Shown: positions 52,749 through 60,528 of the stretch, in pieces | How the letters are laid out: the number at the start of each line of letters is the position of its first letter | Position numbering within the stretch: the first letter of the stretch is position 1 | Assembly: GCF_031453975.1 (NCBI RefSeq) | Contig: NZ_JAVDPW010000001.1 | Span: 434,001-498,000, forward strand | DNA length: 64,000 bases | Direction of reading: 5' to 3' | Source: Inquilinus ginsengisoli_A | GTDB lineage: Bacteria > Pseudomonadota > Alphaproteobacteria > DSM-16000 > Inquilinaceae | Notes under the pieces: model-generated | Seen by the model: only the letters and a program-made list of their open reading frames with translations | The model's database searches: none | Told to the model about the DNA's origin: nothing | Made by a program: the position numbers and the translations under genes

Positions 52749-53796
52749 CCTCGCCCCCGGCAACCTGGTCGAGGTGCGCGACCTCGAGATGGTGTTCGCG
52801 CCCCGGGCGAAGCTGTTCGGGTCCGGCAAGGCCCGGCCGGTCCGCGCCGTCGACGGGGTGTCCTTCGACATCCGCCAGGGCGAGACCCTGGGCGTGGTCG
52901 GCGAATCCGGCTGCGGCAAGTCGACCGTGACCCGCTGCATCCTGGGCGCCCACAAGCCCAGCGCCGGCACCATCGCCTATCGCGACCCGCAGGGCCGGGC
53001 GGTCGACCTGGCGGCCCTGAGCGAGCGGCAGCGGCGGCCCTACTGCACCGATCTGCGCTTCGTGTTCCAGGACCCGCAGGCCTCGCTCGACCCGCGCATG
53101 ACCGTGGTCGACATCATCAGCGAGGTGCTGCGGGTCAACGGCCTGGCGACCGGGCGCGAGATTCCCGGCATCGTCGCCGGCCTGCTCGAGCGGGTCGGCC
53201 TCCAGCCCGAATCCGCCGGCCGCTACCCGCACGCCTTCTCCGGCGGCCAGCGCCAGCGCATCGGCATCGCCCGGGCGCTGGCCACAAGGCCGCGGCTGGT
53301 GATCCTGGACGAGGCGGTGTCGGCGCTGGACGTCAGCGTCCGGGCCCAGACCCTGAACCTCTTGAAGGACCTGCAGGAGGAGTTCGGGCTGACCTACCTG
53401 TTCGTCAGCCACGACCTCAGCGTCATCCAGTACATCTGCGACCGCGTGGTGGTGATGTATGTCGGCCAGATCGTCGAGAGCGCGCCGATCGACGCGCTCT
53501 ACATCAGGCCGCGCCACCCCTACACCGAGGCGTTGCTGTCGGCGCTGCCGGTGCCCGACCCGCGGCGCCAGCGGCAGCGCCAGCGCATCCATCTCAAGGG
53601 CGAGGTGGCGGACCCCGCCAACCGGCCCTCGGGCTGCGCCTTCCATCCGCGCTGCCGCTTCGCCACCGAGCTGTGCCGCACCACCGCGCCGCCGCTGCAG
53701 GAGTTCGGCGGCCACGTCGCCGCCTGCCACTACGCCGCCGACCTCGATCTCCGCGGCGTCCTCTCCGATCCGAACCCACAGGTCGCACATGCCTGA
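52741..53796 (+). CDS. ABC importer ATPase 2 (DppF-like)
   Basis: 351 residues from the ATG at 52741 (CAGGAG eight bases before). Walker A GESGCGKS, signature AFSGGQRQRIGIARAL, Walker B VILDEAVSALDVS, C-terminal CAFHPRCRFATELC. The glutamate after Walker B reads DEAVSALD as in many DppF. Overlaps the next gene start by eight bases. Confidence 0.93.
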   Translation: MVDLAPGNLVEVRDLEMVFAPRAKLFGSGKARPVRAVDGVSFDIRQGETLGVVGESGCGKSTVTRCILGAHKPSAGTIAYRDPQGRAVDLAALSERQRRPYCTDLRFVFQDPQASLDPRMTVVDIISEVLRVNGLATGREIPGIVAGLLERVGLQPESAGRYPHAFSGGQRQRIGIARALATRPRLVILDEAVSALDVSVRAQTLNLLKDLQEEFGLTYLFVSHDLSVIQYICDRVVVMYVGQIVESAPIDALYIRPRHPYTEALLSALPVPDPRRQRQRQRIHLKGEVADPANRPSGCAFHPRCRFATELCRTTAPPLQEFGGHVAACHYAADLDLRGVLSDPNPQVAHA

Positions 53797-54649
53797 CATC
53801 ATCCGCCGCCACGACAATGGCAACCGGCCGATCCTGAACCACGACCCGCGCATGGCCAGCGTGCATTTCAACCTGGTGCGGCTGGCGCCCGGCGAGGTGT
53901 TCGAGACCGCGCTGCCGCGGCATGAGAGCATTGTCGCGGTGCTGTCCGGCACCGTCGACATCACGGTCGACGGCGAAAGCTTCGCCGCCGTGGGCCGCCG
54001 CGCCGACATCTGGTCAGGCCCGGCGGATTCGGTCTACGCCCCGGTCGGCAGCGCCATCCGCATCGTCGCCAAGGCGGGGGCGGGCGCAGCCCCGGCCGAG
54101 GTCGCGATCGGCGGCGGCGTCAGCACCGAGCGCCACGCCGCCTTCCGCATCCCGCCGGAGGAGGTGGCGATGGTCGATGTCGGCTCGCTGGGCACCCACA
54201 GCCACCGCCGCATCTTCCACATCCTCGGCCAGAACGGGCAGGGGCGGACCGGGCGGCTGCTGGTCAGCGAGCTCTACGCCGACGATGGCTGCTGGAACGG
54301 CTATCCCCCGCACAGGCACGACACCGACGTGTCGGGCCCGGGCGGCGTGCAGCAGACCGCGCATGACGAGCTGTACCATTTCCGCTACGACCCGCCGACC
54401 GGCTTCGGGGCGCAGCTGATCTATGAGGACAGCGGCGAGCCCCAGGCCTTCCTGACCCGCGACGGCGACACCTTCACGGTCGACCGCGGCTACCACCCCA
54501 CCGTGACCTCGCCCGGCCACCGCGCCTACATCTTCACGGTGATGGTGGGGAAGACGGAGCGCGGCCTGGTGCAGTATTTCGATCCCGCGCACGCCCATCT
54601 GATGGACCGGATCCCCGGCATCCAGGCGATGCGGGAGAAGTTCCGATGA
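53789..54649 (+). CDS. IolB/KduI-type sugar-acid isomerase
   Basis: 286 residues, duplicated cupin. The C-terminal half carries WNGYPPHRHDTDVSGPG, ELYHFRYDPPTGFGAQLIY and GYHPTVTSPGHRAYIF, with the His/His/Glu/His metal set expected for IolB and KduI. IolB isomerises 5-deoxy-glucuronate in inositol breakdown; KduI isomerises 4-deoxy-5-ketouronate from unsaturated uronates. No other iol gene (iolC, D, E, G) is present, so the inositol route is unlikely. The neighbours, an SDR and a GH39 iduronidase-like enzyme, point to a uronic acid. Confidence 0.87.
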   Translation: MPDIIRRHDNGNRPILNHDPRMASVHFNLVRLAPGEVFETALPRHESIVAVLSGTVDITVDGESFAAVGRRADIWSGPADSVYAPVGSAIRIVAKAGAGAAPAEVAIGGGVSTERHAAFRIPPEEVAMVDVGSLGTHSHRRIFHILGQNGQGRTGRLLVSELYADDGCWNGYPPHRHDTDVSGPGGVQQTAHDELYHFRYDPPTGFGAQLIYEDSGEPQAFLTRDGDTFTVDRGYHPTVTSPGHRAYIFTVMVGKTERGLVQYFDPAHAHLMDRIPGIQAMREKFR

Positions 54650-55410
54650 CCCCTCTGTTCGACCTCACCGGCAAGCGGGCGCTGGTCACCGGCTCCTCCC
54701 GCGGCCTCGGCCTGGCGGTCGCCGCCGCGCTCGGCCGGCACGGCGCCACCGTGATCCTGAACGGCCGGGACGAGGCCGGGCTGGCCGCGGCCGTCGCCAA
54801 GCTGAAGGGCGAGGGCATCGACGTCCATTCCGCCCGCTTCGACCTGACCGACGCCGAGGCCGCGGGTGCCGCGATCGCTGCGGCGGCGCAGGCCTTCGGG
54901 GCGATCGACATCCTGGTCAACAATGCCGGCGTCCAGCTGCGCAAGCCGTTCCTCGACTTCGCGATCGAGGATTGGCGGATGATCCTGGACGTGCACCTGA
55001 TCGGCAGCGTCGTCGCCGCCAAGGCGGTGCTGCCCGGCATGGTCGAGCGCCAGGCCGGCAAGATCATCAACATCTGCTCGCTGATGAGCGAGCTGGGTCG
55101 CGCCAGCATCGCGCCCTATGCCTCGGCCAAGGGCGCGCTCAGGATGCTGACCCGCAACCTCGCGGTCGAATTCGCCCGCCACAACATCCAGGTCAACGGC
55201 ATCGGTCCGGGCTATTTCGCCACCGAGCTGAACCGCGCCCTGATGGACGACCCGGAGTTCGACGCCTTCGTCAAACGCCGCACCCCCGCGGCCCGCTGGG
55301 GCCATCCCGACGAGCTGGGCGGCGCCGCGGTGTTCCTCGCCTCCGCCGCCTCCGACTTCGTCAACGGCCAGATCATCTATGTCGATGGCGGCCTGCTCGC
55401 CGCCGTGTAG
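54646..55410 (+). CDS. SDR oxidoreductase, gluconate 5-dehydrogenase/KduD-like
   Basis: 254 residues. Cofactor motif TGSSRGLGLAVAAALG, NNAGVQ, and the catalytic Ser (NICSLMSELGRASIAPY), Tyr and Lys (PYASAKGAL); ends FVNGQIIYVDGGLLAAV. The group includes gluconate 5-dehydrogenase (IdnO) and KduD, which reduces 2,5-diketo-3-deoxygluconate. KduD usually lies next to KduI, the same order as here. Start overlaps the isomerase stop (ATGA). Confidence 0.9.
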   Translation: MTPLFDLTGKRALVTGSSRGLGLAVAAALGRHGATVILNGRDEAGLAAAVAKLKGEGIDVHSARFDLTDAEAAGAAIAAAAQAFGAIDILVNNAGVQLRKPFLDFAIEDWRMILDVHLIGSVVAAKAVLPGMVERQAGKIINICSLMSELGRASIAPYASAKGALRMLTRNLAVEFARHNIQVNGIGPGYFATELNRALMDDPEFDAFVKRRTPAARWGHPDELGGAAVFLASAASDFVNGQIIYVDGGLLAAV

Positions 55411-55427
55411 CCCTGCATTCCCCCCGT

Positions 55428-55515
55428 CGTCATTGCGAGCGCAGCGAAGCAATCCATGGCGCAGCTCATACGGGCCGATGGATTGCTTCGTCGGCTTCGC
55501 CTCCTCGCAATGACG
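55428..55515. repeat. Palindromic extragenic repeat 2
   Basis: CGTCATTGCGAGCGCAGCGA and, on the other strand from the far end, CGTCATTGCGAGGAGGCGAA begin inverted arms that both run on to a GAAGCAATCCAT-like segment. A well-known alphaproteobacterial dispersed palindrome by appearance. It stands between the SDR gene and the GH39 gene and may attenuate transcription into the latter. Confidence 0.7.
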
Positions 55516-55594
55516 AAGTAGGGAGAGGCGACGCGACGGCGGCCATGGATCTGTGACTCAGCCGCTCCCGAGAGCGGAGACCAAGGAGACGCTT

Positions 55595-57448
55595 GTGACC
55601 GATGCCACCCCGATCCGGGTCGACCTGAACGGCCCCGCCCGCCCGTGGAAGCGCTTCTGGCGCAGCACCGGCTTCTCGCCGGCGGAGCTGCTGCTGGAGC
55701 CGGAGATGCGGCAGGCTCTGGCCCATCTCGGCGCCGTGCCCAACCGCGGCATCGAATACCTCCGCGTCCACTACATGCTCGACCTGGTGAAGGCCGACCG
55801 GCTCGGCGCCTATGACTGGTCGCTGCTGGACCAGGCGCTGGACACGATCGTCGAACACCGGCTGCGGCCGTTCTTCGAGCTGATGGGCAACCCCGGCAAG
55901 CTGTACACCGACTTCAACGAAGATGCGCAGGTGCGCCACTGGCGCGACCTGGTCGAGGCCCTGGCCCGGCGCTGCATCGAGCGCTACGGCGCTGAGGAGG
56001 TGCGGACCTGGTATTTCGAGACCTGGAACGAGCCGGACATCTGGTGGAAGCTCGGCGGCGAGGTCGCGTTCAACAACTATTACGACGCCTGCTCGGAAGG
56101 GCTGAAGGCGGTCGATCCGGCGCTGCGCCTGGGCGGGCCTGGCGTGGCGCGGCGGGTGCCGCCGATCTTCCGCAGCTTCCTGGCCCATTGCGACACCGGC
56201 ACTAATTACTTCACCGGCGAGACCGGGGTGCGGCTCGACTTCATCTCGGTGCACGAGAAGGGGGCGGTCAAGCATGCCGAGGACCTGACGCCGGACACGG
56301 TCGGCATCTGCCGACACGAGATGGAGGCGGTGAATTACGTCCGCGAGCACCATCCGCGCTTCGCCGGGCTGCCCTTCATCAACAATGAATGCGACCCGCA
56401 GATCGGCTGGGAGATCTACCACACCTGGCACGCCATGCCGTATTTCGCCGGGCTGATCGCCAAGGTGATCGACCAGCACCAGCGGCTGCTGGTCGAGGCC
56501 GAGGGCGTCGACTACGACATCCTCAGCAACGACAACGGCTTCCTCGGCCGCTGGGGCCAGCGCACCCACCTGGCCTATTTCGGCGCCCGGCAGTTCGACG
56601 CGGCCCAGCGCGACTGGGTCACCGACCTCGCGGCGCTGGCCGCCCGGCGCGCCAACCCCGAACCCTTCGATTACGTCAAGAAGCCGGGGCTGACGGTGAT
56701 GGAGCTGCTGGCTCTGCTGGGCGACAGCCGGGTCGATGCGCCGGGCGCGCTGGACCCCGACCGCACCGGCCTCGGCGTCATCGCCACGCCCTCGGCCGAG
56801 GGCGGCGCCGTGCTGCTGTACAACAGCGTCGACCGCATCTGGCGCTCCGGCGCCAGCGCCGTGACGCTGGAGATCGCCGGCCTCGAGCCCGGCCGGCATA
56901 GCGTCGGCATCTTCGAGATCGCGCAGGACAAGGGCGACCCGTTCTCGGTCTGGGAAGCCCAGGCCCTCGCCAACGAGTCGAATGCGGACCAGCTGGCGGC
57001 GCTGAACCTGCCGAATGCCGAGCAGCTGGCGGCGCTGCGCCAGGCGCAGGAGCCGGCGCTGACGGTGCGCCGGGTCGAGGTCCGGGCCGACGGCCGGCTG
57101 GCGCTGGACCTGACCCTGCTGCTGCCCTCGGTGGCGCTGGTGGTGGTGGCGCGGGAAGCGAAGCCGCCGTCGGAGGCGCCAGCCAACCTGCGGCGGCAGG
57201 CCTATCGCGGGCTGAACGGCAGCACCAACCAGGTGCTGTTCTGGGACGCGCCGGCGGGCGGCCAAGTCCAGCTGTTCGACGTGCTGTGGGGCGAGGCCGA
57301 GGACGGGCCGTTCCAGGTGGTCAACCCGGCCGGCCTGCTGTCGACCATGTACCTGCATGCGGTGCCGTCGCCCGGCGGCTGGTACCGGGTCCGCGCCCGC
57401 GACCTGTCCGGCCGCGAAGGGCCGGCTTCGGCGGCGGTGCGGGGCTGA
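55595..57448 (+). CDS. GH39 glycosidase homologous to alpha-L-iduronidase
   Basis: 617 residues from a GTG at 55595, with AAGGAG six bases before it. Motifs match animal IDUA in order along the whole length: FWRSTGFSP, GAVPNRGI, FELMG and TDF, FETWNEPD (acid/base Glu146), NYYDACSEGLKAVDPALRLG, GTNYFTGETGVRLDFISVH, FINNECDPQIGW (nucleophile Glu265), AKVIDQHQRLL, ILSNDNGFL, KKPGLTVMELLALLGD, and the C-terminal fibronectin-like part (VLFWDAPAGG, YRVRARDLSGREGP). There is no signal peptide, so it would act in the cytoplasm on an imported glycoside. Beta-xylosidases of GH39 lack this C-terminal architecture. Substrate inference: terminal alpha-L-iduronide or a related uronoside. Confidence 0.85.
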   Translation: MTDATPIRVDLNGPARPWKRFWRSTGFSPAELLLEPEMRQALAHLGAVPNRGIEYLRVHYMLDLVKADRLGAYDWSLLDQALDTIVEHRLRPFFELMGNPGKLYTDFNEDAQVRHWRDLVEALARRCIERYGAEEVRTWYFETWNEPDIWWKLGGEVAFNNYYDACSEGLKAVDPALRLGGPGVARRVPPIFRSFLAHCDTGTNYFTGETGVRLDFISVHEKGAVKHAEDLTPDTVGICRHEMEAVNYVREHHPRFAGLPFINNECDPQIGWEIYHTWHAMPYFAGLIAKVIDQHQRLLVEAEGVDYDILSNDNGFLGRWGQRTHLAYFGARQFDAAQRDWVTDLAALAARRANPEPFDYVKKPGLTVMELLALLGDSRVDAPGALDPDRTGLGVIATPSAEGGAVLLYNSVDRIWRSGASAVTLEIAGLEPGRHSVGIFEIAQDKGDPFSVWEAQALANESNADQLAALNLPNAEQLAALRQAQEPALTVRRVEVRADGRLALDLTLLLPSVALVVVAREAKPPSEAPANLRRQAYRGLNGSTNQVLFWDAPAGGQVQLFDVLWGEAEDGPFQVVNPAGLLSTMYLHAVPSPGGWYRVRARDLSGREGPASAAVRG

Positions 57449-57455
57449 TCACGGA

Positions 57456-57537
57456 TGTAGGTTGGGTTCGCCATCGCGAACCCAACATCGCGCCGCCGGG
57501 GCCGGTGTTGGGTTCGCAACAACGAACCCAACCTACA
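57456..57537. repeat. Palindromic extragenic repeat 3
   Basis: TGTAGGTTGGGTTCGCCATC and the inverted TGTAGGTTGGGTTCGTTGTT arms flank a GC-rich centre, and each arm is itself a hairpin (GGGTTCG/CGAACCC). Directly follows the GH39 stop and may act as its terminator. Confidence 0.7.
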
Positions 57538-57766
57538 GTATCGGCATTATCGATTGCATAAAGGCCACATTTTATTCGTAACGCTTCGCGCCTTTATTGT
57601 CATCGTGCGGTGACAATCCCTCCATATCGTCCGCCCACGGCCGATCGCCTCGCAATGTCGGGCCGGTTTCGCGGATCACCACCTTCCCATCCGGCGCGAA
57701 GCTCGGACAGACGCGCTTGGCGCCAAGAAATCGGCTGACGACCCGACCTTCAGCCGAGGACAAACC
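57538..57766. other. Intergenic stretch upstream of the cytochrome gene
   Basis: No gene on the plus strand. On the minus strand a reading frame ending at 57572 contains VCPSFAPDGKVVIRETG, protein-like in composition, but with no plausible start or recognised family. The GAGGA ribosome site of the cytochrome gene lies at the right end. Confidence 0.35.
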
Positions 57767-58609
57767 GTGCCCAGGACCGTCGTTTTCGCAGCGCTGTTCG
57801 CCGCTGCCGCTGCCCTGATCCAGCCCTCCGCGGCGGAGACCCCGGTGGAGCGGGGGCGCTATCTCGTCAACGGCATCGCCAGTTGCGGCAACTGCCATTC
57901 GCCGCAGCAGCCCGAGGGCACGGTGTCCGGGCCGCCGCTCTCCGGCGGCAACGCCATAGCCTCGCCGGCCTTCACGGCCTATCCGCCCAACCTCACGCCG
58001 GATCGCGACACCGGGCTCGGCAGCTGGACGGCCGATCAGATCGTCACCGCCATCCGCGAGGGCGTGACCCCCGACGGCAAGGTGCTGCGGCCGCCGATGC
58101 CGGTGGCGTTCTACCGCGGGATGTCGGATCGCGACGCCTATGCCATCGCCGCCTATCTCCAGTCCCTCGCGCCGGTGCGCAACCAGGTCCCGGCCTCGTC
58201 GTACCGGCAGCCGACGCTGCCGGGATATGGCGGCCCGGTCGGGGCGATCCCCGACCCCGATCCGTCGGACAAGGTCGCCTATGGCCATTACCTCGCGCAG
58301 ATGGGGCATTGCATGCTGTGCCACACCCCGCGCGACGCGAACGGCCGGATCGACACCAGCCTCCTGGGCGCCGGCGGCGTGCCGGTGGGCGACGCGGGGA
58401 TCATCACCCCGAACATCACGCCCGACCCGAAATTCGGCATCGGGGCGTGGACCGACGGGCAGATCGCGGACGCCCTGACCAAGGGCGTGCGGCCCGACGG
58501 CTCGCATCTCGCGCCGCCGATGCCCTGGCCCTATCTGGCGACGATGAGCGACCAGGATATCGGCGCAATCACCGCCTATCTCCGGACCCTCAAGCCCATC
58601 GCGCAATAG
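57767..58609 (+). CDS. Dihaem cytochrome c
   Basis: 280 residues from a GTG (GAGGA seven bases upstream). A Sec signal (VVFAALFAAAAALIQPSAAE) exports it to the periplasm. Two c-type haem sites: CGNCH at 40-44 and CMLCH at 182-186, each followed by a Met-containing loop (PPMPVAFYRGM, PPMPWPYLATM) that can give the sixth ligand. This two-domain arrangement is that of cytochrome subunits of membrane alcohol/aldehyde/sugar dehydrogenases. No dehydrogenase is adjacent, so its electron donor is elsewhere. Confidence 0.9.
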   Translation: MPRTVVFAALFAAAAALIQPSAAETPVERGRYLVNGIASCGNCHSPQQPEGTVSGPPLSGGNAIASPAFTAYPPNLTPDRDTGLGSWTADQIVTAIREGVTPDGKVLRPPMPVAFYRGMSDRDAYAIAAYLQSLAPVRNQVPASSYRQPTLPGYGGPVGAIPDPDPSDKVAYGHYLAQMGHCMLCHTPRDANGRIDTSLLGAGGVPVGDAGIITPNITPDPKFGIGAWTDGQIADALTKGVRPDGSHLAPPMPWPYLATMSDQDIGAITAYLRTLKPIAQ

Positions 58610-58634
58610 AGACCCTTTCAGAAACCCCCGACTC

Positions 58635-58704
58635 GTCATCCCCGCGAAAGCGGGATCTCGCAGCCTATTGATCCGCGAGAGATTCCCGCTTTCGCGGGAA
58701 TGAC
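58635..58704. repeat. Palindromic extragenic repeat 4
   Basis: GTCATCCCCGCGAAAGCGGG and, inverted, GTCATTCCCGCGAAAGCGGG (on the minus strand from 58704) are near-identical arms; each contains a CCCGC/GCGGG hairpin. Lies 25 bases after the cytochrome stop. Confidence 0.7.
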
Positions 58705-58844
58705 AGCGGAAGGGGGAAGGCCGTTCTGAAAAGTCTCGCAACAGGGAGGGCGGCGGCTGCAGGCCGTCCTTCCAGCGACCGGACCGGTGCACGGCCGGGG
58801 CTCCAGCCCCGGCCGTTTCGATTCCGTCCGCCTGCGGAAGTGAC

Positions 58845-58885
58845 TTGCATAATGATAGTAACTGGTCTATATGACGATCATCATT
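58845..58885 (+). promoter_or_regulatory. Promoter and candidate HxlR operator of the efflux operon
   Basis: TTGCAT (58845-58850) and TATATG (58868-58873) are 17 bases apart. AATGAT (58851-58856) and ATCATT (58880-58885) form an inverted repeat around the -10 box. An HxlR-type regulator gene follows directly, so autorepression at this site is likely. Confidence 0.5.
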
Positions 58886-58909
58886 CAACGATAACGCCAC
58901 GGCAGCGCC

Positions 58910-59416
58910 ATGCAGCACAAGAGCTTTGGCAACATGCAGTGCCCCATCGCCCGCAGCCTGGAACGGGTCGGCGAGTGGTGGAGCATCCTGATCCTGCGGG
59001 ACGCCTTCTACGGCATGACCCGGTTCGACGAGTTCCAGAAGAGCCTGGACATCGCCCCCAGCATGCTGACCCGGCGCCTGAACGCGCTGGTCGAATCGGG
59101 CCTGCTGGAACGCCGCCGCTACAGTGAGAAGCCCCCGCGCGACGAATATGTGCTGACCGCGATCGGCCGGGATTTCCGCCCGGTGGTGTGGTCGCTGGTG
59201 GCCTGGGGCAACCGGCATTTCGCCCCGGAAGGCACCAGCGTGCAGCTGGTCGACCGCGAGACCGGCGCCGTGGCCGACCCGGTCCTGGTCGACCGCATCA
59301 GCGGCCGGCCGATCGGCCCGCGCGACTTCAAGCCCGCGGCCGGCCCCGCCGCCAATGAGCGGACGCGGGGCCGGCTGGCCCGCGTCGACGCCCCCCGGGT
59401 GGAGACGGCGTCATGA
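58910..59416 (+). CDS. HxlR-family transcriptional regulator
   Basis: 168 residues. The winged helix reads MQCPIARSLERVGEWWSILI, RDAFYGMTRFDEFQKSLDIA, and LTRRLNALVESGLLERRRY, the HxlR pattern with the family Cys (CPIARS) near the N-terminus, which in several members senses aldehydes or quinones by modification. A C-terminal extension of about 55 residues (REHGAV-like strand, then Pro/Arg-rich tail) is longer than in small members. Stop overlaps the EmrA-like start by four bases. Confidence 0.92.
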   Translation: MQHKSFGNMQCPIARSLERVGEWWSILILRDAFYGMTRFDEFQKSLDIAPSMLTRRLNALVESGLLERRRYSEKPPRDEYVLTAIGRDFRPVVWSLVAWGNRHFAPEGTSVQLVDRETGAVADPVLVDRISGRPIGPRDFKPAAGPAANERTRGRLARVDAPRVETAS

Positions 59417-60528
59417 ACGCCATCGTCCTCGACCGCGACATCACCGCCCCGCCGGCCCAGGTGCAGGCCAGGCCGCGCCCGAAGCTGACGAAGAAGCGCC
59501 TGGCGCTGTCGGCGCTGGCCGTGGCGATCGTGCTGGGCGGCGGCTGGTATGGCTATGATTGGTGGACGGTCGGCCGCTTCATCCAGAGCACCGACGACGC
59601 CTATGTCGGCGGCGACGTCACGGTGATCGCGCCCAAGGTGGCGGGCTTCGTCGCCCAGCTCGCGGTCACCGACAACCAGGCGGTGCATGCCGGCGACCTG
59701 CTGGTCAAGCTGGACGACCGCGACTACCGCGCCGCCCTGGCCAAGGCCGATGCCGCGGTGGCGCAGCAGAACGCGACCCTGGCCAATCTCGATGCCACCT
59801 ACCGGCTGCAGCAGGCGGTGATCGCCCAGGCCCAGGCCGGCATCGCGGCCTCCGATGCCGAGATCGTCCGCACCCGCGACGACCAGGCCCGCTACCAGCT
59901 GCTGTCGGCCAAGTCCTTTGCTTCGGTGCAGACCTTCCAGAAGGCCGATGCCGACTACAAGCAGGCGGTGGCCGACGGCCTGCGGGTGCAGGCGACGCTC
60001 GAGGCGGCGCAGCGCCAGCTCGACGTCATCGACACCCAGAAGCAGCAGGCCCGGGCGGCGCTGGCTGCGGCCGTCGCCGACCGCGACACGGCGCAGTTGA
60101 ACCTCGGCTACACCGAGATCCGGGCGCCGATCGACGGCACCATCGGCAACCGCAGCACCCAGACCGGCGCCTATGCCACGGTCGGGTCGCAGCTGCTGGC
60201 GATCGTGCCGGCCACCGGGCTGTGGGTCGACGCCAACTTCAAGGAGAACCAGCTGGCGGCGATGCGCCCGGGCATGGCGGCGACGGTGGTCGCGGACGTC
60301 CTGCCGGGCGAGACCTTCCGCGGCCATGTCGCCAGCCTGGCGCCGGCGACGGGCGCCCAGTTCAGCGTGCTGCCGCCGGAGAACGCCACCGGCAACTTCA
60401 CCAAGATCGTCCAGCGCGTGCCGGTCCGCATCCTCTTGGACGGCGACGCCTCGGTGCTCGGCCGCCTGCGCCCCGGCCTGTCGGTGACGGCCGATGTCGA
60501 CGAGCGCACGGGAAGCGCCGGGCAATGA
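59413..60528 (+). CDS. Membrane fusion protein of a tripartite pump (EmrA/HlyD family)
   Basis: 371 residues. Short cytoplasmic N-terminus, one membrane helix (about 33-50), then TDDAYVGGDVTVIAPKVAGF and the lipoyl half-motifs, a long coiled coil (about 110-220, Ala/Gln rich) and the barrel (APIDGTIGNRSTQTGAYATV, LWVDANFKENQL). Links the EmrB-like transporter to an outer-membrane channel, which is not encoded here. Four-base overlaps on both sides. Confidence 0.93.
   Translation: MNAIVLDRDITAPPAQVQARPRPKLTKKRLALSALAVAIVLGGGWYGYDWWTVGRFIQSTDDAYVGGDVTVIAPKVAGFVAQLAVTDNQAVHAGDLLVKLDDRDYRAALAKADAAVAQQNATLANLDATYRLQQAVIAQAQAGIAASDAEIVRTRDDQARYQLLSAKSFASVQTFQKADADYKQAVADGLRVQATLEAAQRQLDVIDTQKQQARAALAAAVADRDTAQLNLGYTEIRAPIDGTIGNRSTQTGAYATVGSQLLAIVPATGLWVDANFKENQLAAMRPGMAATVVADVLPGETFRGHVASLAPATGAQFSVLPPENATGNFTKIVQRVPVRILLDGDASVLGRLRPGLSVTADVDERTGSAGQ

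Larger units (their letters stand above)
58610..58909. other. Intergenic stretch with repeat, then promoter of the efflux operon
   Basis: 300 bases: repeat 4 in the left part, a non-coding middle, and the AT-rich promoter at 58845-58885. No gene seen. Confidence 0.5.

Noticed and set aside
53789..54649. Inositol catabolism operon
   Set aside because: The isomerase resembles IolB, but iolC, iolD, iolE and iolG are absent and the partners are importer, SDR and GH39 genes.
57572..57766. Minus-strand gene ahead of the cytochrome
   Set aside because: VCPSFAPDGKVVIRETG reads like protein, but the frame has no plausible start outside the cytochrome gene and no recognised family.
55428..58704. CRISPR-like array
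   Set aside because: The repeats here are single palindromes of different sequence, not regularly spaced direct repeats, and no cas gene is present.
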